A DNA stretch of 64,000 bases from Alkanophaga liquidiphilum (GCA_029259535.1 JAPHEF010000002.1:28635-92634); one strand, 5' to 3'. Shown: positions 54,026 through 63,028, counted from the first letter of the stretch. Translations and numbers: made by a program. Notes: generated from the letters alone by a model not told the origin.

Positions 54026-55389
54026 CTTTCACCACCTCCTTGCATAATGTTAAGGATTACGGAGGCGATTTCAGAAATTTCCAAATCCCTCTGCTCGCCG
54101 CCGTAGTTTTCCTGCGGATTGTAAAGGATGAAGATGCCATCTTCGGCGTGGACGGCGTCGTCGGGACCCGTATCATTTTCCTCAAGGTAGAGGCGTTGAT
54201 GCCCGACGGTGCCTGCGGAGCGCCAGTTCAGGTCGTCGAAATAGACCATAAGGTCCGGCGGGTCGCCTTCGCACCGCTCGTAAATCTCTTCAGGTTTGAA
54301 GACTTCCGTGCGCCACTTCTCGCCGTCTGGACCTCTGACGCTGCGCAAAGCCTCCGCAAGCTCGTCCCGCACATCTTCATACTCTTCGGGCTTCACGACG
54401 CCCTTACGCTCCCGCCCCTCGACGTTCAGGAAGATACGAGCGTAGTAGCCACCCCAACCCCACGCTATGGTGCGCTCCCAGTCAACGCCTGCTTTCTCGA
54501 TGCTCACGACGCTCTTAGGATACTCTTTCAGCTTCAGAAAGCTTTCACGCATGAGGAATTCATTAACGCAAAAAGCCCCTCTCATCCTCTTCGCCCCATG
54601 GTCCGAGACTATTAGAACAGCAGTGTCCTCATCAAGCATGTCCAAAAGTGCTCCTATTTTCTCATCGAGGAATTTATAATAGTTTTTGATGGCGTCCTTG
54701 TATTTCCTAAGCTCCGCATCGCTGCAACGCTCGTGTAAATGGTGTCCCTCGTCGAAAAACTTCCAAAAGGCGTGGTGCATCCTGTCCAACCCGATCTCGA
54801 CGAACGCAAAGAAGTCCCACGCACGATTCCGCATCAGGTATTCTATCGCTGTAAAATGTCGTTCTGTCATCTCGTAAAGCTCCTCCAGGAGTTTGTCTCG
54901 GTTTTCTGTCCTGAACTCCACATCGAAAATGTAGTCGCCGACGACGCCCGTTATCTCGTGTTTTAGCGACGATGGATACGTCCACTCGTGCGAGGCGTCC
55001 GGCGTTATGAAGCACGAGATCATGCAGCCGTTTACCTTTTTGGGGGGATAGGACGGAGGAATTCCTACCAAACAAACTTTCTTGCCAGCTTTTGATAACA
55101 AATCCCATACGAATTCCTTTTTTATCGATTTAGAAGAAGCGATCCAAATGTCATTATAGGAATAGCGGCGGCGATGCCTAAAGCCATAAAGTCCAAGCGT
55201 TCCGGGGTCACAGCCCGTGAACATCACCGCCCACGCCGGTATCGTGATTGCGGGGATGCAGCTTCTTAACCGCCCATACATTCCGGCTTCTACGAGCTTT
55301 TCGACGTTAGGAAGCTCTCCTAAGAACTCCTCGAACAGCAATTCCGGTGGCGCTGAATCCAAGCCTATGACGAGAGTTTTCATGGACAT
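54022..55389 (-). CDS. Alkaline phosphatase-superfamily phosphodiesterase/pyrophosphatase
   Basis: A 455-residue protein of the type I phosphodiesterase/nucleotide pyrophosphatase group. The metal and nucleophile regions are VIGLDSAPPELL at the N-terminus, CIPAITIPAWAVMFTG (Thr nucleophile position) and the late VLIVSDHGAKRMRGAFCVNEFL. Archaeal relatives are often annotated as predicted AP-superfamily phosphohydrolases with unknown substrate. There is no signal peptide, so it is likely cytoplasmic. First gene of the unit that includes the secreted protein and sahH. ATG 55389 is used; a second ATG two codons in is equally likely. Confidence 0.8.
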   Translation of the reverse strand: MSMKTLVIGLDSAPPELLFEEFLGELPNVEKLVEAGMYGRLRSCIPAITIPAWAVMFTGCDPGTLGLYGFRHRRRYSYNDIWIASSKSIKKEFVWDLLSKAGKKVCLVGIPPSYPPKKVNGCMISCFITPDASHEWTYPSSLKHEITGVVGDYIFDVEFRTENRDKLLEELYEMTERHFTAIEYLMRNRAWDFFAFVEIGLDRMHHAFWKFFDEGHHLHERCSDAELRKYKDAIKNYYKFLDEKIGALLDMLDEDTAVLIVSDHGAKRMRGAFCVNEFLMRESFLKLKEYPKSVVSIEKAGVDWERTIAWGWGGYYARIFLNVEGRERKGVVKPEEYEDVRDELAEALRSVRGPDGEKWRTEVFKPEEIYERCEGDPPDLMVYFDDLNWRSAGTVGHQRLYLEENDTGPDDAVHAEDGIFILYNPQENYGGEQRDLEISEIASVILNIMQGGGER

Positions 55390-55419
55390 AAATTTTTATC
55401 CAGACACTAAATTAAAACT

Positions 55420-55551
55420 ATGGGGAAGGGCACGAAAAAGAAAAAATACGTGGCGCCGGAGCTACGCCCGGTAGAGGGTATGTCCGACAGAAAGTTGGTG
55501 TCTAACGAAATCGACATAATGGTAATGCTTCATGCAGTTTTCAGCTTTTAA
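55420..55551 (+). CDS. Possible small basic protein upstream of taw1
   Basis: An open frame of 43 codons (MGKGTKKKKYVAPELRPVEG at the start) ends 15 bases before taw1, on the same strand and after an AT-rich promoter-like stretch. Lysine-rich N-terminus, hydrophobic C-terminus. No family is recognised and no good ribosome-binding site is seen, so it could be a leader or chance frame. Confidence 0.35.
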   Translation: MGKGTKKKKYVAPELRPVEGMSDRKLVSNEIDIMVMLHAVFSF

Positions 55552-55566
55552 CGGGGACGAGTTTGG

Positions 55567-56508
55567 ATGCAGAGAAAAAGTGTTAATGCGGGGCTTAGCC
55601 CTGATGTCATCGCCACTTTGAAGAGGCAAGGCTACCACCTCGTCGGCAAGCACAGCGCCGTCAAGCCGTGTTTGTGGCTGAAGAAGTCGCTGCGAGGCGA
55701 GGGGCTCTGCTATAAAGGACTTTTCTATGGCATCAAGTCACATTGTTGCGTGCAGATGACGCCTTCGATATTCTGCAACCAGCGGTGCCTGCACTGTTGG
55801 CGTCCCATCGAGATTTTGAACTTCGAGGACGTTACGGACGTTGAATGGGACGCACCTGCGAGCATCGTGGACGGCTGCTTGCGGGAGCAGCAACGCCTCA
55901 TTTCCGGCTACAAAGGCGCTAAGACCACGGACCTCAAAGCGTTAGATGAGGCGAGAGCGCCAAAACACGCCGCAATCTCGCTAATTGGCGAGCCGACGCT
56001 CTACCCTCACTTAAAGGAGCTCGTCGAGGAGTTTCACAAACGAGGAATGACGACGTTCGTCGTGACGAACGGGACGAAGCCGGAAGTGTTGCGCCGCATC
56101 ACACCGACGCAATTGTATTTATCGTTGAATGCGACGCATGAGGGGCTTTACAGGAAGATCTCGGGTGCCGACTTCTGGGAAGAGATAAAAGAGTCGTTGA
56201 GGGTGCTGCGACGCAAGGACGAAGAGGGCGTGAGGACTGTGATAAGGATAACGTGCGTGGAGGGCTTGAACATGGATGACGCTGAAGGTTATGCGTCATT
56301 GGTAAAGCTGGCGGCGCCGGCGTTCGTGGAGGTCAAAGCCTACATGTATCTTGGTTTTTCGAGGTTACGTCTTCATAGAGATGCGATGCCGTCACACGAG
56401 AGCGTGCGCAGATTTGCAGCCGAAATCGCGGAGGCTGCAGGCTACAAGGTTGCTAAAGAGTCTGAGACAAGCAGGGTTGTCTTACTTGCCCGTGCTCTTG
56501 GGGGTTAA
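55567..56508 (+). CDS. taw1: 4-demethylwyosine synthase Taw1
   Basis: A radical SAM enzyme of 313 residues matching archaeal Taw1/TYW1. The cluster motif is CNQRCLHCWRP, with family stretches KSHCCVQMTPSIFC, AISLIGEPTLYPHLKELVEEFHKRG and FVVTNGTKPEVL. It converts N1-methylguanosine at tRNA-Phe position 37 into 4-demethylwyosine using pyruvate, the step after Trm5. Upstream Cys residues likely hold the second cluster. The next radical SAM gene begins two bases after its stop. Confidence 0.92.
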   Translation: MQRKSVNAGLSPDVIATLKRQGYHLVGKHSAVKPCLWLKKSLRGEGLCYKGLFYGIKSHCCVQMTPSIFCNQRCLHCWRPIEILNFEDVTDVEWDAPASIVDGCLREQQRLISGYKGAKTTDLKALDEARAPKHAAISLIGEPTLYPHLKELVEEFHKRGMTTFVVTNGTKPEVLRRITPTQLYLSLNATHEGLYRKISGADFWEEIKESLRVLRRKDEEGVRTVIRITCVEGLNMDDAEGYASLVKLAAPAFVEVKAYMYLGFSRLRLHRDAMPSHESVRRFAAEIAEAAGYKVAKESETSRVVLLARALGG

Positions 56509-56509
56509 A

Positions 56510-57532
56510 ATGAAAGAAGCAATGTTATATGAGAAGCTTGAGGGGGAGAGAGTGCGTTGTAATGTCTGTGCGCACAAATGCGAGATTGCGGAGGGACGTT
56601 TCGGAGTCTGCCGCACCCGTCAGAACGTCGGCGGGCGGCTCTTCACGCTGATTTATGGGCGTGTTTCCTCGGAGCACGCGGACCCCATTGAAAAGAAGCC
56701 GCTGTTCCACTTTTATCCCGGCAGTTACGTTTACTCGCTCGGCACGATTTCCTGCAACTTTAGATGCCTACACTGCCAGAATTTTTCGATCTCGAGGCTT
56801 ACCGCCGAGGACGTTAGCGCTCGCCGCTTCACGTTCGAGCTTTCGCCGTCAGAGGCAGTGCGGCGTGCCGGCGCCATGGGTTGCCAGGGCGTCGCTTGGA
56901 CATATAACGAGCCGACAATCTGGTTTGAATTTACTTACGACTGCGCACAGGCGGCGAAGCGTGAGGCGCTCTATACCGTCTACGTTACGAACGGGTACAT
57001 AAGCGAGGAGGCGCTTGAAAAAATATCAACATTTTTAGATGCCGCCAACGTGGACGTCAAAGCCTTTAACGATGACTTTTACAAGAAAATATGCGGCGCA
57101 CGCTTAGAGCCCGTGTTGGAGACGTGCGAGCGTATGCTTAAGAAGGGAATCCACATTGAACTTACATATCTCGTCATTCCAGGGCATAATGACGACGATG
57201 AACAATTCAACGACTTTGCGTCGTGGGTTGTTTCCTTGGACGCATCCATCCCCGTGCATTTTTCAAGATTCTACCCCTGCTACAAGATGCTGGACGTGCC
57301 GCCGACGAGCGTTGCGACGCTCGAAAGAGCCCAGAATATTGCAAGACGCAAGGGCGTTGAGTTCGTTTACCTCGGAAACGTTCCGGGGCATGAATACGAG
57401 AACACTTTCTGCCCAGACTGCGGCGTGGTGCTCGTGGAGCGGCATGGTTACAACGTCCGCATTAAGTTCAATGTCGAGGGCGGAAGGGCAAGATGTCCTG
57501 AGTGTGGCAGGGAAATAAGATTGGTGATTTAG
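56510..57532 (+). CDS. amrS: AmrS-like radical SAM protein (AmmeMemoRadiSam system)
   Basis: A radical SAM protein of 340 residues of the PflA-like AmrS group. The N-terminal zinc-like CNVCAHKCEIAEGRFGVCRTR is followed by the cluster motif CNFRCLHCQNF. Further family segments are GCQGVAWTYNEPTIWFEF, ANVDVKAFNDDFYKKI and LVIPGHNDDDEQ. A C-terminal CPDCG/CPECGR zinc ribbon follows. In many genomes it co-occurs with Memo and AMMECR1 proteins, which are absent here. The function is unsettled. I start at ATG 56510, right after taw1, with GGGGGTT before it. Confidence 0.87.
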   Translation: MKEAMLYEKLEGERVRCNVCAHKCEIAEGRFGVCRTRQNVGGRLFTLIYGRVSSEHADPIEKKPLFHFYPGSYVYSLGTISCNFRCLHCQNFSISRLTAEDVSARRFTFELSPSEAVRRAGAMGCQGVAWTYNEPTIWFEFTYDCAQAAKREALYTVYVTNGYISEEALEKISTFLDAANVDVKAFNDDFYKKICGARLEPVLETCERMLKKGIHIELTYLVIPGHNDDDEQFNDFASWVVSLDASIPVHFSRFYPCYKMLDVPPTSVATLERAQNIARRKGVEFVYLGNVPGHEYENTFCPDCGVVLVERHGYNVRIKFNVEGGRARCPECGREIRLVI

Positions 57533-57725
57533 GGCTGGCATTTAGGCTGGCAAGCCGGAGTCCGGCAGTGGAAGTCGGCGGCGGAAGCCGGCGGCGGAAA
57601 ATAGCGGCGTGGGTCGAGGTCGTCGCAGGACGCTGACCGGATGGGGATAAAGCGGAAATGCACGACGCGGGACATCACGGCAACGAAAAATAGTGAAAGA
57701 AGGATGGTTTACCGCAGCGCTCTTT

Positions 57726-57939
57726 TTATTTCTTGGACGATGCTCCTCGCATTTTTCCGTCTTTATGCATTGCCGAAGGCTCGTAGTTCCAGAATGCAGC
57801 GTCAAACGATAGGATCTTGCCCGAAGCTTGGTCGGTCAGGGCAACACAGAAGACCGCACCGAACGCCTCCGCTGCACCGCACAGAGAAACGAGGAGCGCT
57901 GCGGCCCAGCATGCCAAGCACGAGGAGCGCCTTCCGCAT
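57726..57939 (-). pseudogene. Small secreted protein, frameshifted
   Basis: From ATG 57939 the minus strand reads MRKALLVLGMLG. A one-frame shift near 57900-57912 then gives AAALLVSLCGAAEAFGAVFC, together a good signal peptide, followed by VALTDQASGKILSFDAAFW and a short tail to the stop at 57726. No family is recognised. An 8-bp perfect hairpin (57947-57966) lies immediately upstream of the start. Confidence 0.35.
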
Positions 57940-57946
57940 GCGACCA

Positions 57947-57966
57947 CCACCGCAAAGGTGCGGTGG
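57947..57966 (-). promoter_or_regulatory. Perfect 8-bp hairpin just upstream of a small secreted-protein start
   Basis: CCACCGCA pairs with TGCGGTGG around a four-base loop. On the minus strand it ends eight bases before the ATG at 57939 and contains the GGTGG stretch that could act as ribosome-binding site. It could hide that site, or act as a terminator-like structure for either strand. The rest of the 57533-58094 gap is GC-rich low-complexity sequence with no gene. Confidence 0.35.
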
Positions 57967-58094
57967 GTTAAAAAGCTTGCGGTTGCGTGAGCGACATGCT
58001 TGCAGGCGTTGCGCGTTGGAGGGGTAGATGAACGATGGGTTTTTGAAAGGGACTGGAGCAAGGGCACGCTTCCAGCGTCTCACGTCGGGCGAGG

Positions 58095-59168
58095 CTATTT
58101 CCGGGTTACGATAGTCACGACGTCGCCGTCGCAGAGTTCGTGCGAGAGCCCGACGTGCTGCCCGTCATATTTAGCGGACTTGCCCCAGACTTTTGCGTAT
58201 CTGAACTTACGCACAACGTTTTTATGGATCCGGCGGCATACAGCCTCGACAGTCGCCGGCTGCCTCAGAATCATGGGCTTCGGCGATGCCTCGCCGCCCG
58301 GCGGCTTTAAGTAAACCCTGATTAGCCTGAGAGTGTTGAAAATGGCATTGCGTAGGGCTTCAAGGTTCATGCGTTCTTTGGCGGAGATGTGGATGGCGTC
58401 CTTGATGTCAGGTGGCGCCGCCCCGTTGAGGAGGTCTATCTTGTTCACGACAACAAGCGCTGGCACGTATTTCCGGTTGCCCTCCAGCACGTCTATCAGC
58501 TCATCCACCGTTATTTTTTCTTTTATGAACACCTCAGCATTATGAATTTTATATTCTCTGAGAATTTCCCGAATCGTGGCGTCTGCGAGGCTCGATTCGT
58601 TTTTTATCGCAAGTCCCCCTCTATCCCGCTTTCTGATTTCCACGTTCGGCGGCATCTTGTTAATTCTGATGCCTGCCTCGTAAAGCTCCCTGCGCAGGAC
58701 TTCTAACTGGTATTCCGGCTGCAACGCATCCACCATCAGCAACAGCAAATCCGCCATCCTAATTATGGAAAATACCTCTTTACCGCCCCCTTTGCCCTTA
58801 GCAGCGTCCTCGACGACGCCTGGGAGGTCGAGAACCTGAATCTTGGCGCCGTTGACCTCGAACATTCCGGGGACGACGTCAAGCGTGGTGAAACGGTAAT
58901 CTTCCACTTTGGAGTTTGCGTCCGTCAGAGCATTTAGAAGCGTGGATTTCCCGACGGATGGGAAGCCAACGAGCGCCACCGTGGCGTCGCCCGCCTTTCG
59001 CACGCTGCGCTGCTTCTCGCCGCTCTTTCGCTGCTTTACGGCTTCCCGCCGCAGCCTTGCGAGTTTCGCCTTCAGCCTGCCGATGTGGGCTTCCGTCGCC
59101 TTATTGTAGGGCGTTTTCCTTATTTCCTCCTCCACCGCCCGTATTTCCTTCAAGATGTCGCTGGGCAT
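58095..59168 (-). CDS. DRG-family GTP-binding protein with TGS domain
   Basis: A 357-residue GTPase of the archaeal/eukaryal DRG group. The N-terminal helical region is followed by G1 GFPSVGKSTLLN at about 67-78, G3 DLPGVVEDAAKGKGGG and G4 NKIDLL at about 244-249. The C-terminal TGS domain (IRVYLKPPGGEASPKPM, then GLSHELCDGDVVTIVTRK) fits the family. These proteins associate with ribosomes and translation. The gene appears monocistronic and intact. Confidence 0.92.
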   Translation of the reverse strand: MPSDILKEIRAVEEEIRKTPYNKATEAHIGRLKAKLARLRREAVKQRKSGEKQRSVRKAGDATVALVGFPSVGKSTLLNALTDANSKVEDYRFTTLDVVPGMFEVNGAKIQVLDLPGVVEDAAKGKGGGKEVFSIIRMADLLLLMVDALQPEYQLEVLRRELYEAGIRINKMPPNVEIRKRDRGGLAIKNESSLADATIREILREYKIHNAEVFIKEKITVDELIDVLEGNRKYVPALVVVNKIDLLNGAAPPDIKDAIHISAKERMNLEALRNAIFNTLRLIRVYLKPPGGEASPKPMILRQPATVEAVCRRIHKNVVRKFRYAKVWGKSAKYDGQHVGLSHELCDGDVVTIVTRK

Positions 59169-59272
59169 CGCTCACCGTTAGTTCGTTCTACGCCGTAGTT
59201 AAATTAGCGGGAGCAAAAGGATAAAAGTTAAAAATAGTAGCGACTCTTAGAGGGGGTTAGGAGGGATAAAGC

Positions 59273-60814
59273 GTGGAGAAGTTTCCGTGGTGGAATGAGG
59301 CGCAGAAGGCGCTTGCTGACGAAGTGGACGCCTTCGCCGACGGAATGACGCCGAAGATTCAGGAGCTCGTCTGGAAACGGGAGTTCCCCTGGGAACTCAT
59401 TAAAGAAGTGGGCAAGCGTGGCTGGTTCGGTGCCGTAATCCCGGAAGAATACGGCGGCAAGAAAAGTGAGTGGGGCTACACGGGCTGCTGTATAATCCTT
59501 GAGTATCTTTCACGGGCGGGCGTTTCCTTGTCGTGTCCGTATTTGCTGACGATGTGTGGTGGGACGCACCAGATTGAAGACTTCTCACCACCTGAGAAGA
59601 AAGAAGAATGGCTGCCGAAGATTGCGAAGGGCGAGCTTCTCGGCGCCGTCGGGCTGACTGAGCCGTATGTAGGGTCGGACGCAGCCTCTGTGGAGACCGT
59701 CGCCCGGCGTGAGGGCGATGAGTATGTGATAACCGGGAAGAAGCGGTTCATAACAAGTGGGCTCGCCGCCGACATTTATGTGGTGTATGCGAGGACGAGC
59801 GACGACCCGAAGGATGTTGCTAAATACCGCCATATTTCTGCATTCATCGTCGAGCAGGGTGCGGAGGGCTTCCATGCTGAGAAGGTGAACGAGCTCATAG
59901 GCTTCGACAACCTGTATAATGCGTATGTCGACCTTGACAACGTTCGCGTTCCTGTGGAGAACCGCCTCGGCGAGGAAGGCGAGGGCTGGCGGGTCATGAT
60001 GAGCGGCTTGAACTTCGAGCGCACGATGGCGGCAGCGGCGCAGCTCGGCATAATGCGAGAGGCGTTACGTTACGCAGTCTTTCATGCGGAGCGCCGCATC
60101 CAGTTTGGGCAGCCTACCATTAATATTGGCGTTAACCGGTTCAAGATTGCGGACATGGTCTGGATTTTCAACACCGCCCGCCTCCTTACATACTACACTG
60201 CTTACATGCTTGACCTCGGCAAGACAGCTGCCGCAGAGGCTGCCACCGCCAAGATGTTCTCTACGGACTTCGGCATGAAGATGTTCCTTGAGGCGGTTCA
60301 GGTCATGGGCGGCGACGGCGTCACCCGCTTCTACCCGGTCGAATCCTACATCAGGGACACGAAAATCCTACAAATCGCCGCCGGGACGAACGAAATCATG
60401 AAGCTCCTAATCTTTAACCAGGGACTAAGGCAGATTCGTAAGTATCTACAGCCACCAGTGCGTAAGGTGCATCCGGAGTTGAAAGTGCCGATTACCGTGG
60501 CATTTGGGGCTCTTAGCGAGCGGAAGAAGGTGGAGAGCGAGGAGGACGTGCTCAAGGCGCTCGCCGAGAACTACAAAGTGAACCCTGGGCTCAACATGAC
60601 GCTTGACGACCTGAAGGGCGTGCTCGACGTCGATGACGAGACATTGGTGAAGATGCTGACGGCGCTAGAGGAGAAGAAGCTCGTAAGAACATTCAAGGAC
60701 AGAAAAGGGCGGTTGAAGCTCGCACGGATAACGCTTGAGGGACTCAGGAAGACGCTGTCGCTCGAAGAGTGCAAGTGGATCCCGAGCTGGGTCCTGGAGA
60801 AGGACATTTTCTAA
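59273..60814 (+). CDS. Acyl-CoA dehydrogenase with extra C-terminal domain
   Basis: A flavin acyl-CoA dehydrogenase of 513 residues. The core (about 1-395) has ALGLTEP-like VGLTEPYVGSDAASV, ITGKKRFITSG, ERTMAAAAQLGIM, RRIQFGQP and AAGTNEIMKLLIFNQ. The usual Glu just before GTNE is Ala, and the helix-G position used by isovaleryl/long-chain enzymes is not Glu either. About 115 further residues follow, including a segment that looks like a winged helix (VDDETLVKMLTALEEKKLVRTF). It would oxidise acyl-CoA to enoyl-CoA with electron transfer to ETF; no ETF is here. The GTG start has GGAGGGATAAAGC upstream. Confidence 0.88.
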   Translation: MEKFPWWNEAQKALADEVDAFADGMTPKIQELVWKREFPWELIKEVGKRGWFGAVIPEEYGGKKSEWGYTGCCIILEYLSRAGVSLSCPYLLTMCGGTHQIEDFSPPEKKEEWLPKIAKGELLGAVGLTEPYVGSDAASVETVARREGDEYVITGKKRFITSGLAADIYVVYARTSDDPKDVAKYRHISAFIVEQGAEGFHAEKVNELIGFDNLYNAYVDLDNVRVPVENRLGEEGEGWRVMMSGLNFERTMAAAAQLGIMREALRYAVFHAERRIQFGQPTINIGVNRFKIADMVWIFNTARLLTYYTAYMLDLGKTAAAEAATAKMFSTDFGMKMFLEAVQVMGGDGVTRFYPVESYIRDTKILQIAAGTNEIMKLLIFNQGLRQIRKYLQPPVRKVHPELKVPITVAFGALSERKKVESEEDVLKALAENYKVNPGLNMTLDDLKGVLDVDDETLVKMLTALEEKKLVRTFKDRKGRLKLARITLEGLRKTLSLEECKWIPSWVLEKDIF

Positions 60815-60957
60815 TTTTTATTTCTTTCATTTTCTCGGCTCAGTTCTGTTCTACGGAACACTGCTGAAAATGTAATGCCCCTCCGCATCTATTGTTTAAA
60901 AGCTCTCAGCTTCGGGAGCACATTTTTATTTTCGGAGAGAATGTTAAGAGAGGGGTT

Positions 60958-61290
60958 ATGTTATTAAAAACACTCGCATATTCCTTTGGCGAAGGCATAG
61001 GGAGAGGTATTGTGAAATCCAACAATATAAAAGGGAACGACCTTCAAGCGTTAAAAACAGCATTAGATGCGTTTCTGAAAAGCATTCCCGAATACAAGTC
61101 GATGTTAAGCCAAGACAAGCTCGTTGCGACGAGCAAATGCACGATACACAAGCTTTACAAGAAATGGTGCGAGCAGGGCTGCGAAGCTCTCCTCCAGGGC
61201 CTCTGTTCTGCGATAAATGAGGATATACACGTTAAAAGAGTTGAGAAGGCGCCGGAGAGCGAGTTTTGCAGGTTCGAATTCACTTTGTAA
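60958..61290 (+). CDS. Small Cys-containing protein, possibly V4R-like
   Basis: About 110 residues. The pattern WCEQGCEALLQGLCSAI, preceded by CTIHKLYKKW and followed by an FCRFEFTL ending, resembles the end of 4-vinyl-reductase (V4R) small-molecule-binding domains, which have conserved Cys in that region. The resemblance is not strong and the domain would be short. I choose ATG 60958 next to GAGGGG; a TTG at 60892 is an alternative. It lies between the acyl-CoA dehydrogenase and gatB. Confidence 0.5.
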   Translation: MLLKTLAYSFGEGIGRGIVKSNNIKGNDLQALKTALDAFLKSIPEYKSMLSQDKLVATSKCTIHKLYKKWCEQGCEALLQGLCSAINEDIHVKRVEKAPESEFCRFEFTL

Positions 61291-61359
61291 GTAGTTGTAT
61301 AGCTTAGGCGAGCGCGCATGTCGCAAGAAAAAACAAATACGGAGTGGGAAGGTGAGCAC

Positions 61360-62787
61360 ATGGGTGACGTGAAGATAGGCTTAGAATGCCATGCACAGCT
61401 GCTGACACGCTCCAAGTTATTTTGTGGCTGCTCCGCCGCATATCATTACGCAGAGCCAAACACACACGTATGCCCGACGTGCTTAGGGCTGCCGGGGGCG
61501 CTTCCGGTCGTGAACAAGAAGGCTGTGGAATATGGGATAAAGGTGGCGCTTGCGTTGAACTGTGAGGTGCAACGGCGCACGCTCTTCTACCGCAAAAACT
61601 ACTTCTACCCCGACCTCCCGAGAGGCTTCCAGATTTCACAATACGACTTCCCGCTGGCGGTGAACGGCTACGTGCGCATCGAAAGCGACGGCGGCGAACG
61701 AATAATCCGTATAAAAAGAGTGCACCTCGAAGAGGACCCCGGCAGGCTCATCTATAAAGGCACTATTGACGTTGCTAAATACTGCCTTGTTGATTACAAT
61801 CGAAGCGGCGTGCCGCTCGTCGAAATAGTAACGGAGCCCGATTTAAGGTCGCCGAAAGAAGCCCGCATCTTCATAAATAAGATAAGAAGCATCCTTGAGT
61901 ATTTAGGTGTGTTCGACGGCGGTTTAGAGGGCTCTTTACGGGTGGATGCGAACGTTTCGATCGCAGGCGGCGAACGCATCGAAATCAAAAACATTTCCTC
62001 GTATAAAGGCTTGGAACGTGCTCTCTCCTTCGAGATAACGAGACAACGGGGCTTGCTGCGGCGTGGCATCGAGATAAAGCAAGAGACGAGGCACTACGAT
62101 GAGATTCGTGGCGTGACCATCTCACTGCGGACGAAAGAGCATGAAGAAGACTACCGCTACTTCCCAGAGCCGGACCTCGTGCTCATCGAAATCTCAGAAA
62201 GCTGGGTGGAGGCGTTAAAGAAGGGGCTGCCGGAGCTACCTGATGAGAAGGTGCGGCGTTTCATGCAGCAATATGTAATAACAAGGGAGCACGCCGTTGC
62301 GCTCACGACCGACGTGCACATTGCAGACTTTTATGAGCGCGTGGCAGCGGAACTGGGCGACGCTCGGCTTTGCGCAACTTGGGTGGCGGATGTGCTCAAG
62401 GGTGAGCTTAACTACCGCTCGATGAGCATGCGGGAAGCTCTGCAGCGAGTTCCGCCTGAAAACTTTGTTAAGATACTGCGTTTCATGAAGGAAGGTAAGA
62501 TAACGGAGCGGAGCGCCGTCGAAGTATTAAGGGAGATGCTGGATGCTGGAGGCGAGCCTGAGGTGATAATAGCAAAGAAAGAGCTTATGAGGATGAAAGA
62601 TGAAGAGATTGATGGCATAATCAGGGAGGTAATCGCGGAGAACACGCCTGCGGTTGAGGATTACAAAAGCGGGAAGAAGGAGGCGTTGAACTTCCTCGTC
62701 GGGCAGGTTATGAAGAAGACGAGGGGCAGGATGGACCCGAAGCGGGCTTATGAAGCCCTTAAAGCGATAATCGCCGCCGGTGCATGA
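61360..62787 (+). CDS. gatB: Aspartyl/glutamyl-tRNA amidotransferase subunit B
   Basis: GatB of about 475 residues. Diagnostic stretches are VKIGLECHAQLLT, PTCLGLPGALPVVNKKAVE, YPDLPRGFQISQYDFP, HLEEDPGRLIY and the C-terminal YqeY-like domain ending RMDPKRAYEALKAI. It phosphorylates and amidates mischarged Asp-tRNA-Asn or Glu-tRNA-Gln with GatA and GatC, which are elsewhere. I choose ATG 61360, with AAGGTGAGC just upstream and the family N-terminus; ATG 61318 gives 14 extra residues. Confidence 0.93.
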   Translation: MGDVKIGLECHAQLLTRSKLFCGCSAAYHYAEPNTHVCPTCLGLPGALPVVNKKAVEYGIKVALALNCEVQRRTLFYRKNYFYPDLPRGFQISQYDFPLAVNGYVRIESDGGERIIRIKRVHLEEDPGRLIYKGTIDVAKYCLVDYNRSGVPLVEIVTEPDLRSPKEARIFINKIRSILEYLGVFDGGLEGSLRVDANVSIAGGERIEIKNISSYKGLERALSFEITRQRGLLRRGIEIKQETRHYDEIRGVTISLRTKEHEEDYRYFPEPDLVLIEISESWVEALKKGLPELPDEKVRRFMQQYVITREHAVALTTDVHIADFYERVAAELGDARLCATWVADVLKGELNYRSMSMREALQRVPPENFVKILRFMKEGKITERSAVEVLREMLDAGGEPEVIIAKKELMRMKDEEIDGIIREVIAENTPAVEDYKSGKKEALNFLVGQVMKKTRGRMDPKRAYEALKAIIAAGA

Positions 62788-62873
62788 GGTTGAGATGTGT
62801 GGCAAGCGACGGCGAGGGCGAAGCAGCAACTCCCCGAGTTTGAGAAATGCTACTCGTTACAGAAGAAGAATGT

Positions 62874-63015
62874 AGCCCGGCATTAACCCTCTAAGCTCAT
62901 CCAATGAAGCTCGTAGTCGCTCAGAGTGACCCTATGCCGGGCTGTGTGCCGTGCTTGGGTGTGCCCTTAGTCACAGCTTCCGTCGGGCGCTCTTGCGGGC
63001 GACCTCAGCACGGCA
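62874..63015. other. Nested inverted repeats downstream of the TnpB element end
   Basis: Three perfect inverted repeats lie side by side. AGCCCGGCAT (62874-62883) pairs with its complement at 62934-62943. GCTGTG near 62941 pairs with CACAGC near 62980. TGCCGTGCT (62947-62955) pairs with AGCACGGCA (63007-63015). They fill the space between gatB and the element's right end. No reading frame is convincing. It may be a structured RNA or part of the insertion site. Confidence 0.5.
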
Positions 63016-63028
63016 TTCTTTACTCGCC

